DNA from: Streptomyces hydrogenans
GTDB taxonomy: Bacteria > Actinomycetota > Actinomycetes > Streptomycetales > Streptomycetaceae
DNA: 60,395 bases
NCBI RefSeq assembly: GCF_014656075.1
Contig: NZ_BNBS01000028.1
Coordinates: 21,259 to 81,653, forward strand
Direction: 5' to 3'
Shown: positions 35,885 through 43,752 of the stretch, in pieces
How positions within the stretch are numbered: the stretch's first letter is position 1
Layout of the letters: every line of letters begins with the position of its first letter
Made by a program: the position numbers and the translations under genes
Notes under the pieces: generated by a model
Told to the model about the DNA's origin: nothing
What the model saw: only the letters and a program-made list of their open reading frames with translations
The model's database searches: none

Positions 35885-37174
35885 TCAGCGCTCCTCGACC
35901 GGGACGAAGTCACGCAGGACCTCGCCGGTGTAGATCTGGCGCGGACGGCCGATGCGGGAGCCGGGCTCCTTGATCATCTCGTGCCACTGGGCGATCCAGC
36001 CGGGGAGGCGGCCGAGCGCGAAGAGCACGGTGAACATCTCGGTCGGGAAGCCCATCGCGCGGTAGATGAGGCCCGTGTAGAAGTCCACGTTCGGGTAGAG
36101 GTTGCGCGAGACGAAGTACTCGTCGGAGAGCGCGTGCTCCTCCAGCTTGAGCGCGATGTCCAGCAGCTCGTCGGACTTGCCGAGGGCCGAGAGGACGTCG
36201 TGCGCCGCCGCCTTGATGATCTTGGCGCGCGGGTCGAAGGACTTGTACACCCGGTGGCCGAAGCCCATCAGGCGGACGCCGTCCTCCTTGTTCTTCACCT
36301 TGCGGATGAAGGAGTCGACGTCGCCGCCGTTGGCCTTGATGCCCTCCAGCATCTCCAGCACCGACTGGTTGGCGCCGCCGTGCAGCGGGCCCCACAGGGC
36401 GGAGATGCCGGCCGAGATCGAGGCGAACATGTTCGCCTGCGAGGAGCCGACCAGACGCACGGTGGAGGTCGAACAGTTCTGCTCGTGGTCCGCGTGCAGG
36501 ATGAGGAGCTTGTCGAGCGCCGAGACGACGACCGGGTCGAGCTCGTACTCCTGGGCCGGCACGGAGAACGTCATGCGCAGGAAGTTCTCGACGTAACCGA
36601 GGTCGTTGCGCGGGTAGACGAACGGGTGACCGATCGACTTCTTGTACGCGTACGCGGCGATCGTCGGCAGCTTCGCGAGCAGCCGGATCGTCGACAGGTG
36701 GCGCTGGGTCTCGTCGAACGGGTTGTGGCTGTCCTGGTAGAAGGTGGACAGCGCGGAGACCACGGAGGACAGCATCGCCATCGGGTGGGCGTCCCGCGGG
36801 AAGCCGCGGAAGAAGTTCTTGACGTCCTCGTGGACCAGCGTGTGCTGGGTGATCTCGTTCTGGAACGTGGAGAGCTCGTCGCCCTTCGGCAGCTCGCCGT
36901 TGATCAGCAGGTAGGCCACCTCCAGGAAGGTGGACTGCTCGGCCAGCTGCTCGATGGGGTAGCCGCGGTACCGCAGGATGCCCTGCTCACCATCGAGGTA
37001 GGTGATCGCGGATTTGTAGGCGGCGGTGTTGCCGTATCCGCTGTCCAGGGTGACCAGACCGGTCTGGGCTCGCAGCTTCCCGATGTCGAAGCCCTTGTCG
37101 CCGACGGTGCTCTCGACCACCGGGTAGGTGTATTCACCGTCCGCGTACCGCAGTACTACAGAGTTGTCGCTCAC
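35885..37174 (-). CDS. gltA: citrate synthase
   Basis: A 429-residue type-II citrate synthase, the entry enzyme of the TCA cycle (oxaloacetate plus acetyl-CoA to citrate). Catalytic residues appear in ILHADHEQNCST (His), GPLHGGANQ (His) and the C-terminal VDFYTG (Asp), with GFGHRVYKSFDPRAKI for substrate binding. The GTG at 37174 (VSDNSVVLRY) is preceded by GAGGGA; longer in-frame starts are not supported. Two palindromes lie 95-125 bases upstream. Confidence 0.97.
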   Translation of the reverse strand: MSDNSVVLRYADGEYTYPVVESTVGDKGFDIGKLRAQTGLVTLDSGYGNTAAYKSAITYLDGEQGILRYRGYPIEQLAEQSTFLEVAYLLINGELPKGDELSTFQNEITQHTLVHEDVKNFFRGFPRDAHPMAMLSSVVSALSTFYQDSHNPFDETQRHLSTIRLLAKLPTIAAYAYKKSIGHPFVYPRNDLGYVENFLRMTFSVPAQEYELDPVVVSALDKLLILHADHEQNCSTSTVRLVGSSQANMFASISAGISALWGPLHGGANQSVLEMLEGIKANGGDVDSFIRKVKNKEDGVRLMGFGHRVYKSFDPRAKIIKAAAHDVLSALGKSDELLDIALKLEEHALSDEYFVSRNLYPNVDFYTGLIYRAMGFPTEMFTVLFALGRLPGWIAQWHEMIKEPGSRIGRPRQIYTGEVLRDFVPVEER

Positions 37175-37268
37175 GTCATCCCTCACCGACGTAGTGCCTC
37201 TTCTTCGAGGTGCCCTGACTGTCTCTACCATCCCCCACTTGGCTCAGGAGAGTGCACTCGGGGTCGCC

Positions 37269-37299
37269 ATTGGGCCAATCGGCGGCACTCAGTGCCGCC
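37269..37299. promoter_or_regulatory. adjacent palindromes upstream of gltA
   Basis: ATTGGGCCAAT (37269-37279, perfect 5-1-5) is followed after one base by GGCGGCAC-TCA-GTGCCGCC (37281-37299, perfect 8-3-8). They lie upstream of the minus-strand gltA gene and downstream of recD2. The first may be an operator for gltA; the second could instead be the recD2 terminator. Confidence 0.5.
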
Positions 37300-37352
37300 A
37301 ACCTGCTTATCCTGCCCCCTTCGCCCCGGTTGCGGTAGTCCTCCGTGATCTT

Positions 37353-39584
37353 TCACACGGGGGCACCCCCTGTGAGGCGATGGGCCAGTGCGGTAAAGCG
37401 CCGGCCGGCCGAGACCGTGCGGACCGCCTGGGCGATCGCGCGGCGCGAGCCGACCAGGACGACGAGCTTCCGCGCCCGGGTCACGGCCGTGTAGAGCAGG
37501 TTGCGCTGGAGCATCATCCACGCACTCATGGTGACCGGGATCACCACGGCCGGATACTCGCTGCCCTGCGAACGGTGGATGGTGACCGCGTACGCGTGGG
37601 ACAGCTCGTCCAGTTCGTCGAAGCCGTAGGGCACCTCCTCGTCCTCGTCCGTCCGGACGGTCAGGCACTGCTCCTCGGGGTCCAGCGCCGTCACCACTCC
37701 GACCGTACCGTTGAAGACGCCGTTCGCCCCTTTTTCGTAATTGTTCCTGATCTGGGTCACCTTGTCCCCGACACGGAAGACCCGGCCGCCGAACCGCTTC
37801 TCCGGGAGGTCCGGCCGGGCCGGGGTGATGGCCTGCTGAAGGAGTCCGTTCAGGGCGCCGGCGCCGGCCGGGCCGCGGTGCATCGGGGCCAGGACCTGTA
37901 CGTCCCGGCGGGGGTCGAGGCCGAACCTGGCCGGAATGCGCCGGGCGGCGACCTCGACGGCGACCCGGGCCGCGTCCTCCGTCTCCTCCTCCGCGAAGAG
38001 GAAGAAGTCCGGCAGGCCGGTGGTGGCGGGCGGCAGGCCCTCGTTGATCCGGTGCGCGTTGGTCACCACCCCGGACTGCTGGGCCTGGCGGAAGATCCGG
38101 GTCAGCCGCACGGCCGGGACCGGACTGCCCGGCGCGAGCAGATCCGCCAGCACCTCGCCGGCGCCGACCGACGGCAGCTGGTCCACGTCCCCCACCAGCA
38201 GCAGGTGGGCGCCCGGGGCGACCGCCTTGACCAGCTTGTTCGCCAGCAGCAGGTCCAGCATGGACGCCTCGTCGACCACGACGAGGTCGGCGTCGAGCGG
38301 CCGGTCCCCGTCGTACGCCGCGTCCCCGCCCGGCTTCAGTTCGAGCAGCCGGTGGACGGTGGACGCCTCGGTGCCGGTCAGCTCGGCGAGCCGCTTGGCC
38401 GCCCGGCCGGTCGGCGCCGCGAGGACCACCTTGGCCCGCTTCGCCCGGGCCAGCTCCACGACGGACCGGACGGTGAAGGACTTGCCGCAGCCGGGCCCGC
38501 CGGTGAGGACCGCGACCTTCTCGGTCAGGGCGAGCCGGACCGCCTGCTCCTGCTCGGGCGCCAAGGTGGCACCGGTGCGGTCCGCGAGCCAGGCCAGCGC
38601 CTTGTCCCAGGCCACCTCCCGGAAGGCGGGCATCCGGTCCTCCGGGGTGCGCAGCAGGCGCCGCAGCCGGCCGGCGAGCGAGAGTTCGGCGCGGTGGAAG
38701 GGGATCAGGTAGACGGCCGTGACGGGCTCCCCCTCGGGGCCGGGGACCGCTTCCCGGACGACCCCCTCGGGGTCCTCGGCCAACTCGGCGAGGCACTCGA
38801 TGACCAGTCCGGTGTCCACCTGGAGCAGCTTCACCGAGTCGGCGATCAGCCGCTCCTCGGGGAGGAAGCAGTGCCCCTGGTCGGCGGACTGGGAGAGGGC
38901 GTACTGGAGGCCCGCCTTCACCCGCTCGGGGCTGTCGTGCGGGATGCCGACGGACTGGGCGATCCGGTCGGCGGTGAGGAAGCCGATGCCCCAGACGTCG
39001 GCGGCCAGCCGGTAGGGGTTCTCCCGGACGACGGAGATCGAGGCGTCGCCGTACTTCTTGTAGATGCGGACGGCGATGGAGGTGGAGACGCCGACGGTCT
39101 GGAGGAAGACCATCACCTCCTTGATCGCCTTCTGCTCCTCCCAGGCGGCGATGATCTTCCCGGTGCGCTTGGGCCCCAGCCCGGGGACCTCGACGAGGCG
39201 GGCCGGCGCCTCCTCCAGGACGTCGAGGGTGTCCAGGCCGAAGTGGGTCGTGATGCGGTCGGCGAAGACGGGGCCGATGCCCTTGATCAGACCGGAGCCG
39301 AGGTACCGGCGGATGCCCTGGATCGTGGCGGGCAGGACCGTCGTGTACCGGTCCACCTGGAACTGGCGGCCGTACTGCGGGTGGGAGCCCCAGCGGCCCT
39401 CCATCCGCAGCGACTCCCCCGGCTGGGCGCCGAGCAGCGCGCCGACGACGGTGAGCAGCTCCCCCGCCCCCCGGCCGGTGTCGACCCGGGCGACCGTGTA
39501 GCCGCTCTCCTCGTTGGCGTACGTGATCCTCTCCAGCACCCCTTCCAGCACGGCGGGACGGTGCGGCTGGCCCTCGTTGGACAT
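37353..39584 (-). CDS. recD2: ATP-dependent DNA helicase RecD2
   Basis: A 743-residue 5'-to-3' superfamily 1B helicase. The N-terminal OB-like part and helix-hairpin-helix repeats (GSGLIKGIGPVFADRI and EVPGLGPKRTGKI, residues about 95-145) distinguish RecD2 from RecBCD RecD. The motor has Walker A GGPGCGKS (about 361-368), Walker B VVVDEASM, motif III LVGDVDQLPSVG and the C-terminal THRSQGSEYPAVV-like motif (TIHRSQGSEYP). It acts in replication-fork or recombinational repair. ATG 39584 gives family length. Confidence 0.93.
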   Translation of the reverse strand: MSNEGQPHRPAVLEGVLERITYANEESGYTVARVDTGRGAGELLTVVGALLGAQPGESLRMEGRWGSHPQYGRQFQVDRYTTVLPATIQGIRRYLGSGLIKGIGPVFADRITTHFGLDTLDVLEEAPARLVEVPGLGPKRTGKIIAAWEEQKAIKEVMVFLQTVGVSTSIAVRIYKKYGDASISVVRENPYRLAADVWGIGFLTADRIAQSVGIPHDSPERVKAGLQYALSQSADQGHCFLPEERLIADSVKLLQVDTGLVIECLAELAEDPEGVVREAVPGPEGEPVTAVYLIPFHRAELSLAGRLRRLLRTPEDRMPAFREVAWDKALAWLADRTGATLAPEQEQAVRLALTEKVAVLTGGPGCGKSFTVRSVVELARAKRAKVVLAAPTGRAAKRLAELTGTEASTVHRLLELKPGGDAAYDGDRPLDADLVVVDEASMLDLLLANKLVKAVAPGAHLLLVGDVDQLPSVGAGEVLADLLAPGSPVPAVRLTRIFRQAQQSGVVTNAHRINEGLPPATTGLPDFFLFAEEETEDAARVAVEVAARRIPARFGLDPRRDVQVLAPMHRGPAGAGALNGLLQQAITPARPDLPEKRFGGRVFRVGDKVTQIRNNYEKGANGVFNGTVGVVTALDPEEQCLTVRTDEDEEVPYGFDELDELSHAYAVTIHRSQGSEYPAVVIPVTMSAWMMLQRNLLYTAVTRARKLVVLVGSRRAIAQAVRTVSAGRRFTALAHRLTGGAPV

Positions 39585-39663
39585 GGGACGACGGTAGCGA
39601 AGGGCACCGACAGTGCGGGCGGGGGTGTGGACGGCTCCCGCCCGGGCACCGTTCCCGAGCTAC

Positions 39664-39695
39664 CATGTGGCAAGAGTGGCTTCTTGTCCCACATG
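39664..39695. promoter_or_regulatory. vapBC operator palindrome
   Basis: CATGTGGCAAGA (39664-39675) is repeated in inverse as TCTTG-TC-CCACATG (39682-39695), a 12-base-pair arm match with a two-base bulge. It ends 20 bases before the antitoxin start, the normal place for an autoregulatory VapBC operator. Confidence 0.65.
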
Positions 39696-39714
39696 ACAGA
39701 CATGGAGGCTGGTC

Positions 39715-39951
39715 ATGAGCGTGACCAATGTGGACGTGGACGACGACGTACTGGCCGAGGCGGCGAAGCTGCTCGGTACGACCACGAAGAAGGACACGAT
39801 CAACACGGCGCTCGAAGAGGTCATAAAGCGTCACCGCCGCAGGGCCGCGTTCCAGCGCCTCACGGAACGCGGGGCGCGGGGAGAGCTGGAGCCCCTTCGC
39901 CGGACCTGGGAAGCCCGTAAGGCCGCCCAGCACGGCGGGGACGCCGGGTGA
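39715..39951 (+). CDS. vapB: VapB-type antitoxin
   Basis: A 78-residue protein whose N-terminus VTNVDVDDDVLAEAAKLLGT followed by KKDTINTALEEVI is a ribbon-helix-helix of the DUF2191/VapB type. Basic, less ordered residues follow, expected to wrap the toxin. Its stop overlaps the toxin GTG by 4 bases. A palindrome lies upstream. The antitoxin neutralises the PIN nuclease and represses the pair. Confidence 0.88.
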   Translation: MSVTNVDVDDDVLAEAAKLLGTTTKKDTINTALEEVIKRHRRRAAFQRLTERGARGELEPLRRTWEARKAAQHGGDAG

Positions 39952-40358
39952 TCACGTACCTCATCGACACCAGCGCGTACGTCCACCTCGGCACTGATCC
40001 CCTGGCACAGCGCCGCTGGGAAGCCGAGATCGACACGGGCGCCATCGGCATGTGCGAGGCCACCAGGGCGGAGGTTCTCTTCATGGCCACCGGCCCGGAC
40101 GACCGCGACGACGTCGACGAGGAACTCGCCGCCCTGTTCGGACCGGTGCGCGTCCCGAAGGACGCGTGGCGGTGGGTGGACGCCGCCCAGCACAAGCTGA
40201 CCCTGAAGGGGCAGCACCGGGCGGCGGGCGTCGTCGACCTCCTCCTCTGCGCCACCGCGGTCCACCACGGCCTGACCGTCCTGCACAGGGACAACGACTT
40301 CGCCACGGTCGCCCGTGTCCTCAAGGAGGTCGAGCAGCAGGACGTACGGGATTCCTGA
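39948..40358 (+). CDS. vapC: PIN-domain ribonuclease toxin VapC
   Basis: A 136-residue PIN nuclease. The acidic metal-binding residues are seen in YLIDTSAYVHL (Asp), CEATRAEVLF (Glu), AGVVDLLLCATA (Asp) and LTVLHRDNDFATVA (Asp), so the active site looks intact. VapC toxins cut tRNA or rRNA when freed from VapB. The GTG start overlaps vapB by 4 bases. It is followed by a hairpin terminator. Confidence 0.9.
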   Translation: MITYLIDTSAYVHLGTDPLAQRRWEAEIDTGAIGMCEATRAEVLFMATGPDDRDDVDEELAALFGPVRVPKDAWRWVDAAQHKLTLKGQHRAAGVVDLLLCATAVHHGLTVLHRDNDFATVARVLKEVEQQDVRDS

Positions 40359-40373
40359 CCGTCCGTCGCATGG

Positions 40374-40425
40374 GCCGGGGCCGGACGGGGCGGGCCGCAC
40401 ACCCCGGTCCCCTCCCGGCCCCGGC
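40374..40425. terminator. hairpin after vapC
   Basis: GCCGGGGCCGG (40374-40384) pairs perfectly with CCGGCCCCGGC (40415-40425) around a 30-base loop, between vapC and the convergent isomerase gene. Confidence 0.6.
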
Positions 40426-40453
40426 AGGAAGAAGGGCCGCACCCCTTCGGGTC

Positions 40454-41257
40454 TCAGACCTTGAGGAAGGCCTCCAGGGTCTCCTCCAGGACCTCCACGC
40501 CGTCCCGTGCCCACAGCGCGTCGTTGAACAGCTCGACCTCCACCGGGCCGGTGTAGCCGACGCGTTCGAGGAGTCCGGCCCACCACGTGAGGTCGATCGC
40601 GCCGGTGCCGAGCTGTCCCCGCCCGTTGAGGACACCCTCCGGGAGGGGGGTCGTCCAGTCGGCGAGCTGGAAGGAGTGGACGCGGCCTCCGGCCGCCGCG
40701 CGTTCGACGGCAGCCGGGGCGTTCTCGTCCCACCACAGGTGGTACGTGTCGACGGTGACGCCCACCTGCTCGGCCGGGAAGCGCTCGGCGATGTCCAGGG
40801 CCTGGTCCAGGGTGGAGATCGCGCACCGGTCGGAGGCGTACATGGGGTGGAGGGGCTCGATGGCGAGCCGGACCCCGCGCGCGCCCGCGTAGGGGGCGAG
40901 GACGCCGATCGCGTCGGCGATGCGCGCGCGTGCCCCCGGCAGGTCGCGGCTGCCGGCGGGCAGGCCGCCGGAGACCAGGACCAGGGTGTCCGTGCCGAGC
41001 GCCGCCGCCTCGTCGATCGCCGCGCGGTTGTCGGCCTCCCAGCCGTCGCTGGTGAAGAAGCCGCCCCGGCAGAGCGTGGTGACGGCCAGCCCGGCGTCCC
41101 GCACGAGCGCGGCCGCCGCCTCGATCCCGTACTCCTTGACCGGGTCGCGCCACAGGCCGATCCCCGGGACGCCGAGGCGGACGCACTCCTCCACCAGCCG
41201 CGGCAGGGGCAGTTGCCTCACCGTCATCTGGTTGACGCTGAAACGGTCGAGGTTCAC
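40454..41257 (-). CDS. TIM-barrel sugar phosphate isomerase/epimerase
   Basis: A 267-residue AP-endonuclease-2 type TIM barrel. Metal ligands are suggested by AIEPLHPMYA (Glu), VTVDTYHLWWD (Asp/His), VHSFQLADW (His) and the C-terminal EVELFND (Glu). It is the third gene of a GTGA-coupled operon with a Gfo/Idh/MocA oxidoreductase and a DUF993 protein. Such combinations act on oxidised sugars or cyclitols, for example 3-keto-glycosides or inososes, but the substrate cannot be assigned. Confidence 0.85.
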   Translation of the reverse strand: MNLDRFSVNQMTVRQLPLPRLVEECVRLGVPGIGLWRDPVKEYGIEAAAALVRDAGLAVTTLCRGGFFTSDGWEADNRAAIDEAAALGTDTLVLVSGGLPAGSRDLPGARARIADAIGVLAPYAGARGVRLAIEPLHPMYASDRCAISTLDQALDIAERFPAEQVGVTVDTYHLWWDENAPAAVERAAAGGRVHSFQLADWTTPLPEGVLNGRGQLGTGAIDLTWWAGLLERVGYTGPVEVELFNDALWARDGVEVLEETLEAFLKV

Positions 41258-42408
41258 TGAGGCACTCCGTGGACGGTGAGGAGGGCGCGCATCCGGGCCT
41301 CGGCGCGGGCCGGGTCCGGGAACAGGCCGAGGCCGTCGGCGAGTTCGTAGGCGCGGGCCAGGTGCGGCAGGGAGCGGGCCGAGTGGAGGCCGCCGACCAT
41401 GGTGAAGTGCTCCTGGTGGCCCGCGAGCCAGGCGAGGAGGACCACGCCCGTCTTGTAGTAGCGGGTCGGGGGCTCGAAGAGGTGGCGGGAGAGCGCGACC
41501 GTCGGGTCGAGCAGCTTGCGGAAGCCCGCCGTGTCGCCGGTGTCGAGGGTCCTGACCGCCTCCGCCGCCAGCGGGCCGAGCGGGTCGAAGATGCCGAGCA
41601 GGGCGTGGCTGAACCCCTGGTCGTCGCCCGCGATCAGCTCCGGGTAGTGGAAGTCGTCGCCGGTGTAGCAGCGGACGCCCTCGGGGAGCCGGCGGCGCAG
41701 CGCGATCTCGCGGCCCGCGTCCAGGAGGGAGATCTTGACGCCGTCGACCTTGTCCGGGTGGGCGGCGATGACCTCCAGGAAGGTCTCGGTGGCCGCGTCC
41801 AGGTCGGCGGAGCCCCAGTACCCCTCCAGGGCCGGGTCGAACATCGGGCCGAGCCAGTGGAGGATCACGGGCTCGGCGGCCTGGCGCAGCAGGTGGCCGT
41901 ACAGCTCCAGGTAGTCCTCGGGGCCGGCGGCCGCAGCGGCCAGCGCGCGGGAGGCCATGAGGATGGCCTGGGCGCCGGACTCCTCGACGACCGCGAGCTG
42001 CTCCTCGTAGGCCGCCCGGATCTCCGGCAGCGTGGCGGGGCCGGTGAGCTGGTCGGTGCCGACGCCGCAGGCGATGGCACCGCCGGCGGTCTTCGCCTCG
42101 GCGGCGGAGCGGCGGACGAGTTCGGCGGCGCCCGCCCAGTCGAGGCCCATGCCGCGCTGGGCGGTGTCCATGGCCTCCGCGACGCCGAGGCCGTGGGACC
42201 ACAGGTGGCGGCGGAAGGCGAGGGTGGCGTCCCAGTCGACGGCGGCGGGGCCGTCGGGGGTGGTGTCGGCGTACGGGTCGGCGACGACGTGGGCGGCGGA
42301 GAAGACGGTGCGGGAGGTGAGCGGGCCGGGCGCGGCGGGCGCGAGCGGCTCGGCGCGGGGCTCGTACGCGCGCGTGCCGCCGCCCGGGAGGGGGAGGCGC
42401 AGGGTCAC
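41254..42408 (-). CDS. DUF993 dihydrodipicolinate synthase-like aldolase
   Basis: A 384-residue protein of DUF993, a distant branch of the DapA aldolase superfamily. The Schiff-base Lys is recognisable in VDGVKISLLDAG, and the substrate-entry strand reads PVILHWLGPMFDP, where DapA has its catalytic Tyr motif; the Tyr is absent. It probably cleaves or condenses a keto-acid or keto-sugar formed by its operon partners. It is coupled to both neighbours by 4-base GTGA overlaps and starts at GTG 42408. No member with known function comes to mind. Confidence 0.82.
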   Translation of the reverse strand: MTLRLPLPGGGTRAYEPRAEPLAPAAPGPLTSRTVFSAAHVVADPYADTTPDGPAAVDWDATLAFRRHLWSHGLGVAEAMDTAQRGMGLDWAGAAELVRRSAAEAKTAGGAIACGVGTDQLTGPATLPEIRAAYEEQLAVVEESGAQAILMASRALAAAAAGPEDYLELYGHLLRQAAEPVILHWLGPMFDPALEGYWGSADLDAATETFLEVIAAHPDKVDGVKISLLDAGREIALRRRLPEGVRCYTGDDFHYPELIAGDDQGFSHALLGIFDPLGPLAAEAVRTLDTGDTAGFRKLLDPTVALSRHLFEPPTRYYKTGVVLLAWLAGHQEHFTMVGGLHSARSLPHLARAYELADGLGLFPDPARAEARMRALLTVHGVPQ

Positions 42409-43556
42409 AGGGTCACCTCGGGGACGTCGAGGCGGCGGCCCTCGGCGGCCGACCTGAGGCCCAGCTCGGCGAGCTGGACGCCGCGGGCGCCGGCGAGGAG
42501 GTCCCAGTGGTAGGGCTCGTCGAGGACGACGTGGCGGAGGAAGAGCTCCCACTGGGCCTTGAAGCCGTTGTCGAACTCGGCGTTGTCGGGGACCTCCTGC
42601 CACTGCTCGCGGAAGGAGTAGGTGGCGGGGATGTCGGGGTTCCAGACCGGCTTGGGGGTGGTGCCGCGGTGCTGGACGCGGCAGTTGCGCAGACCGGCGA
42701 CGGCGGAGCCCTCGGTGCCGTCGACCTGGAACTCGACGAGTTCGTCGCGGTTGACGCGGACGGCCCAGGAGGAGTTGATCTGGGCGATGGCGCCGCCCTC
42801 CAGGTGGAAGGTGCCGTAGGCGGCGTCGTCGGCGGTCGCGTCGTACGGCTTGCCCTGCTCGTCCCAGCGGCGCGGGACGTGGGTGGCGATCTCGGCGGAG
42901 ACGGAGGTGACCCGGCCGAACAGCTCGTGGAGCACGTACTCCCAGTGCGGGAACATGTCGACGACGATGCCGCCGCCGTCCTGGGAGCGGTAGTTCCAGC
43001 TGGGGCGCTGGGCCTCCTGCCAGTCGCCCTCGAAGACCCAGTAGCCGAACTCGCCGCGCACGGACAGGATCTCGCCGAAGAAGCCGCCGTCGATGAGCCG
43101 CTTGAGCTTGAGCAGGCCGGGGAGGAAGAGCTTGTCCTGGACGACGCCGTGCTTGACGCCCTTCTCGGTGGCGAGGCGGGCGAGGTCGAGGGCGCCTGCG
43201 AAGTCGGCGGCGGTGGGCTTCTCGGTGTAGAGGTGCTTGCCGGCCGCGATCGCCTTGGTGAGGGCCTCGACGCGGGCCGAGGTGACCTGGGCGTCGAAGT
43301 AGACGTCGATCGAGTCGTCGGCGAGGACGGCGTCGAGGTCGGTGGACCACTCGGTCAGGCCGTGCTTCTCGGCGAGGGCGCGCAGGGCGTGCTCGCGGCG
43401 GCCGACGAGGACCGGCTCGGGCCAGAGGACCTCGCCGTTGCCGAGGTCGAGGCCGCCCTGCTCGCGGAGCGCGAGGATCGAGCGGACGAGGTGCTGGCGG
43501 TAGCCCATGCGCCCGGTGACGCCGTTCATGGCGATGCGGACTGTCCTGCGTGTCAC
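42405..43556 (-). CDS. Gfo/Idh/MocA family oxidoreductase
   Basis: A 383-residue NAD(P)-dependent sugar or cyclitol dehydrogenase. The N-terminal nucleotide fold (VRIAMNGVTGRMGYRQHL) deviates from the usual GxGxxG by reading NGVTGRMG. The conserved EKP motif is in HLYTEKPTAADF. The C-terminal alpha/beta domain includes DGGGIVVDMFPHWEYVL with the catalytic His. It is the first gene of the operon; GTG 43556 is preceded by GAGAGGA. It is divergent from a LacI regulator with twin operators between. Confidence 0.87.
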   Translation of the reverse strand: MTRRTVRIAMNGVTGRMGYRQHLVRSILALREQGGLDLGNGEVLWPEPVLVGRREHALRALAEKHGLTEWSTDLDAVLADDSIDVYFDAQVTSARVEALTKAIAAGKHLYTEKPTAADFAGALDLARLATEKGVKHGVVQDKLFLPGLLKLKRLIDGGFFGEILSVRGEFGYWVFEGDWQEAQRPSWNYRSQDGGGIVVDMFPHWEYVLHELFGRVTSVSAEIATHVPRRWDEQGKPYDATADDAAYGTFHLEGGAIAQINSSWAVRVNRDELVEFQVDGTEGSAVAGLRNCRVQHRGTTPKPVWNPDIPATYSFREQWQEVPDNAEFDNGFKAQWELFLRHVVLDEPYHWDLLAGARGVQLAELGLRSAAEGRRLDVPEVTL

Positions 43557-43653
43557 GGAAGGTTCCTCTCCCCGGCGGGCTCGCGCCCTCGTTTTCCGCG
43601 ATCGCGGCCCGCGATCGCCGTGCGGAGGCATGACGGCATGCGCCATGCATGAC

Positions 43654-43691
43654 AGAAAGCGCTTCCGGCGCGACGATAGAAAGCGCTTTCT
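43654..43691. promoter_or_regulatory. twin LacI-type operators
   Basis: AGAAAGCGCTTTCT (43678-43691) is a perfect 14-base palindrome with the central CG typical of LacI/GalR sites. A second, imperfect copy AGAAAGCGCTTCCG lies at 43654-43667. Their centres are 24 bases apart. They sit 98 bases upstream of the oxidoreductase start and 62 bases upstream of the LacI-gene start, so they probably mediate both substrate induction and autoregulation. Confidence 0.85.
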
Positions 43692-43752
43692 GTCGTGGAT
43701 GACGCTAGCCTGCCGACAACACGTCGGACAAGGCCCCGGAGGTACGCACGCG

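Noticed and set aside
35616..35933. Possible 105-residue gene after the AT-rich leader
   Set aside because: The product is Gly/Arg/Pro-rich without a recognisable domain, lacks a convincing ribosome site and overlaps the terminator and the gltA end.
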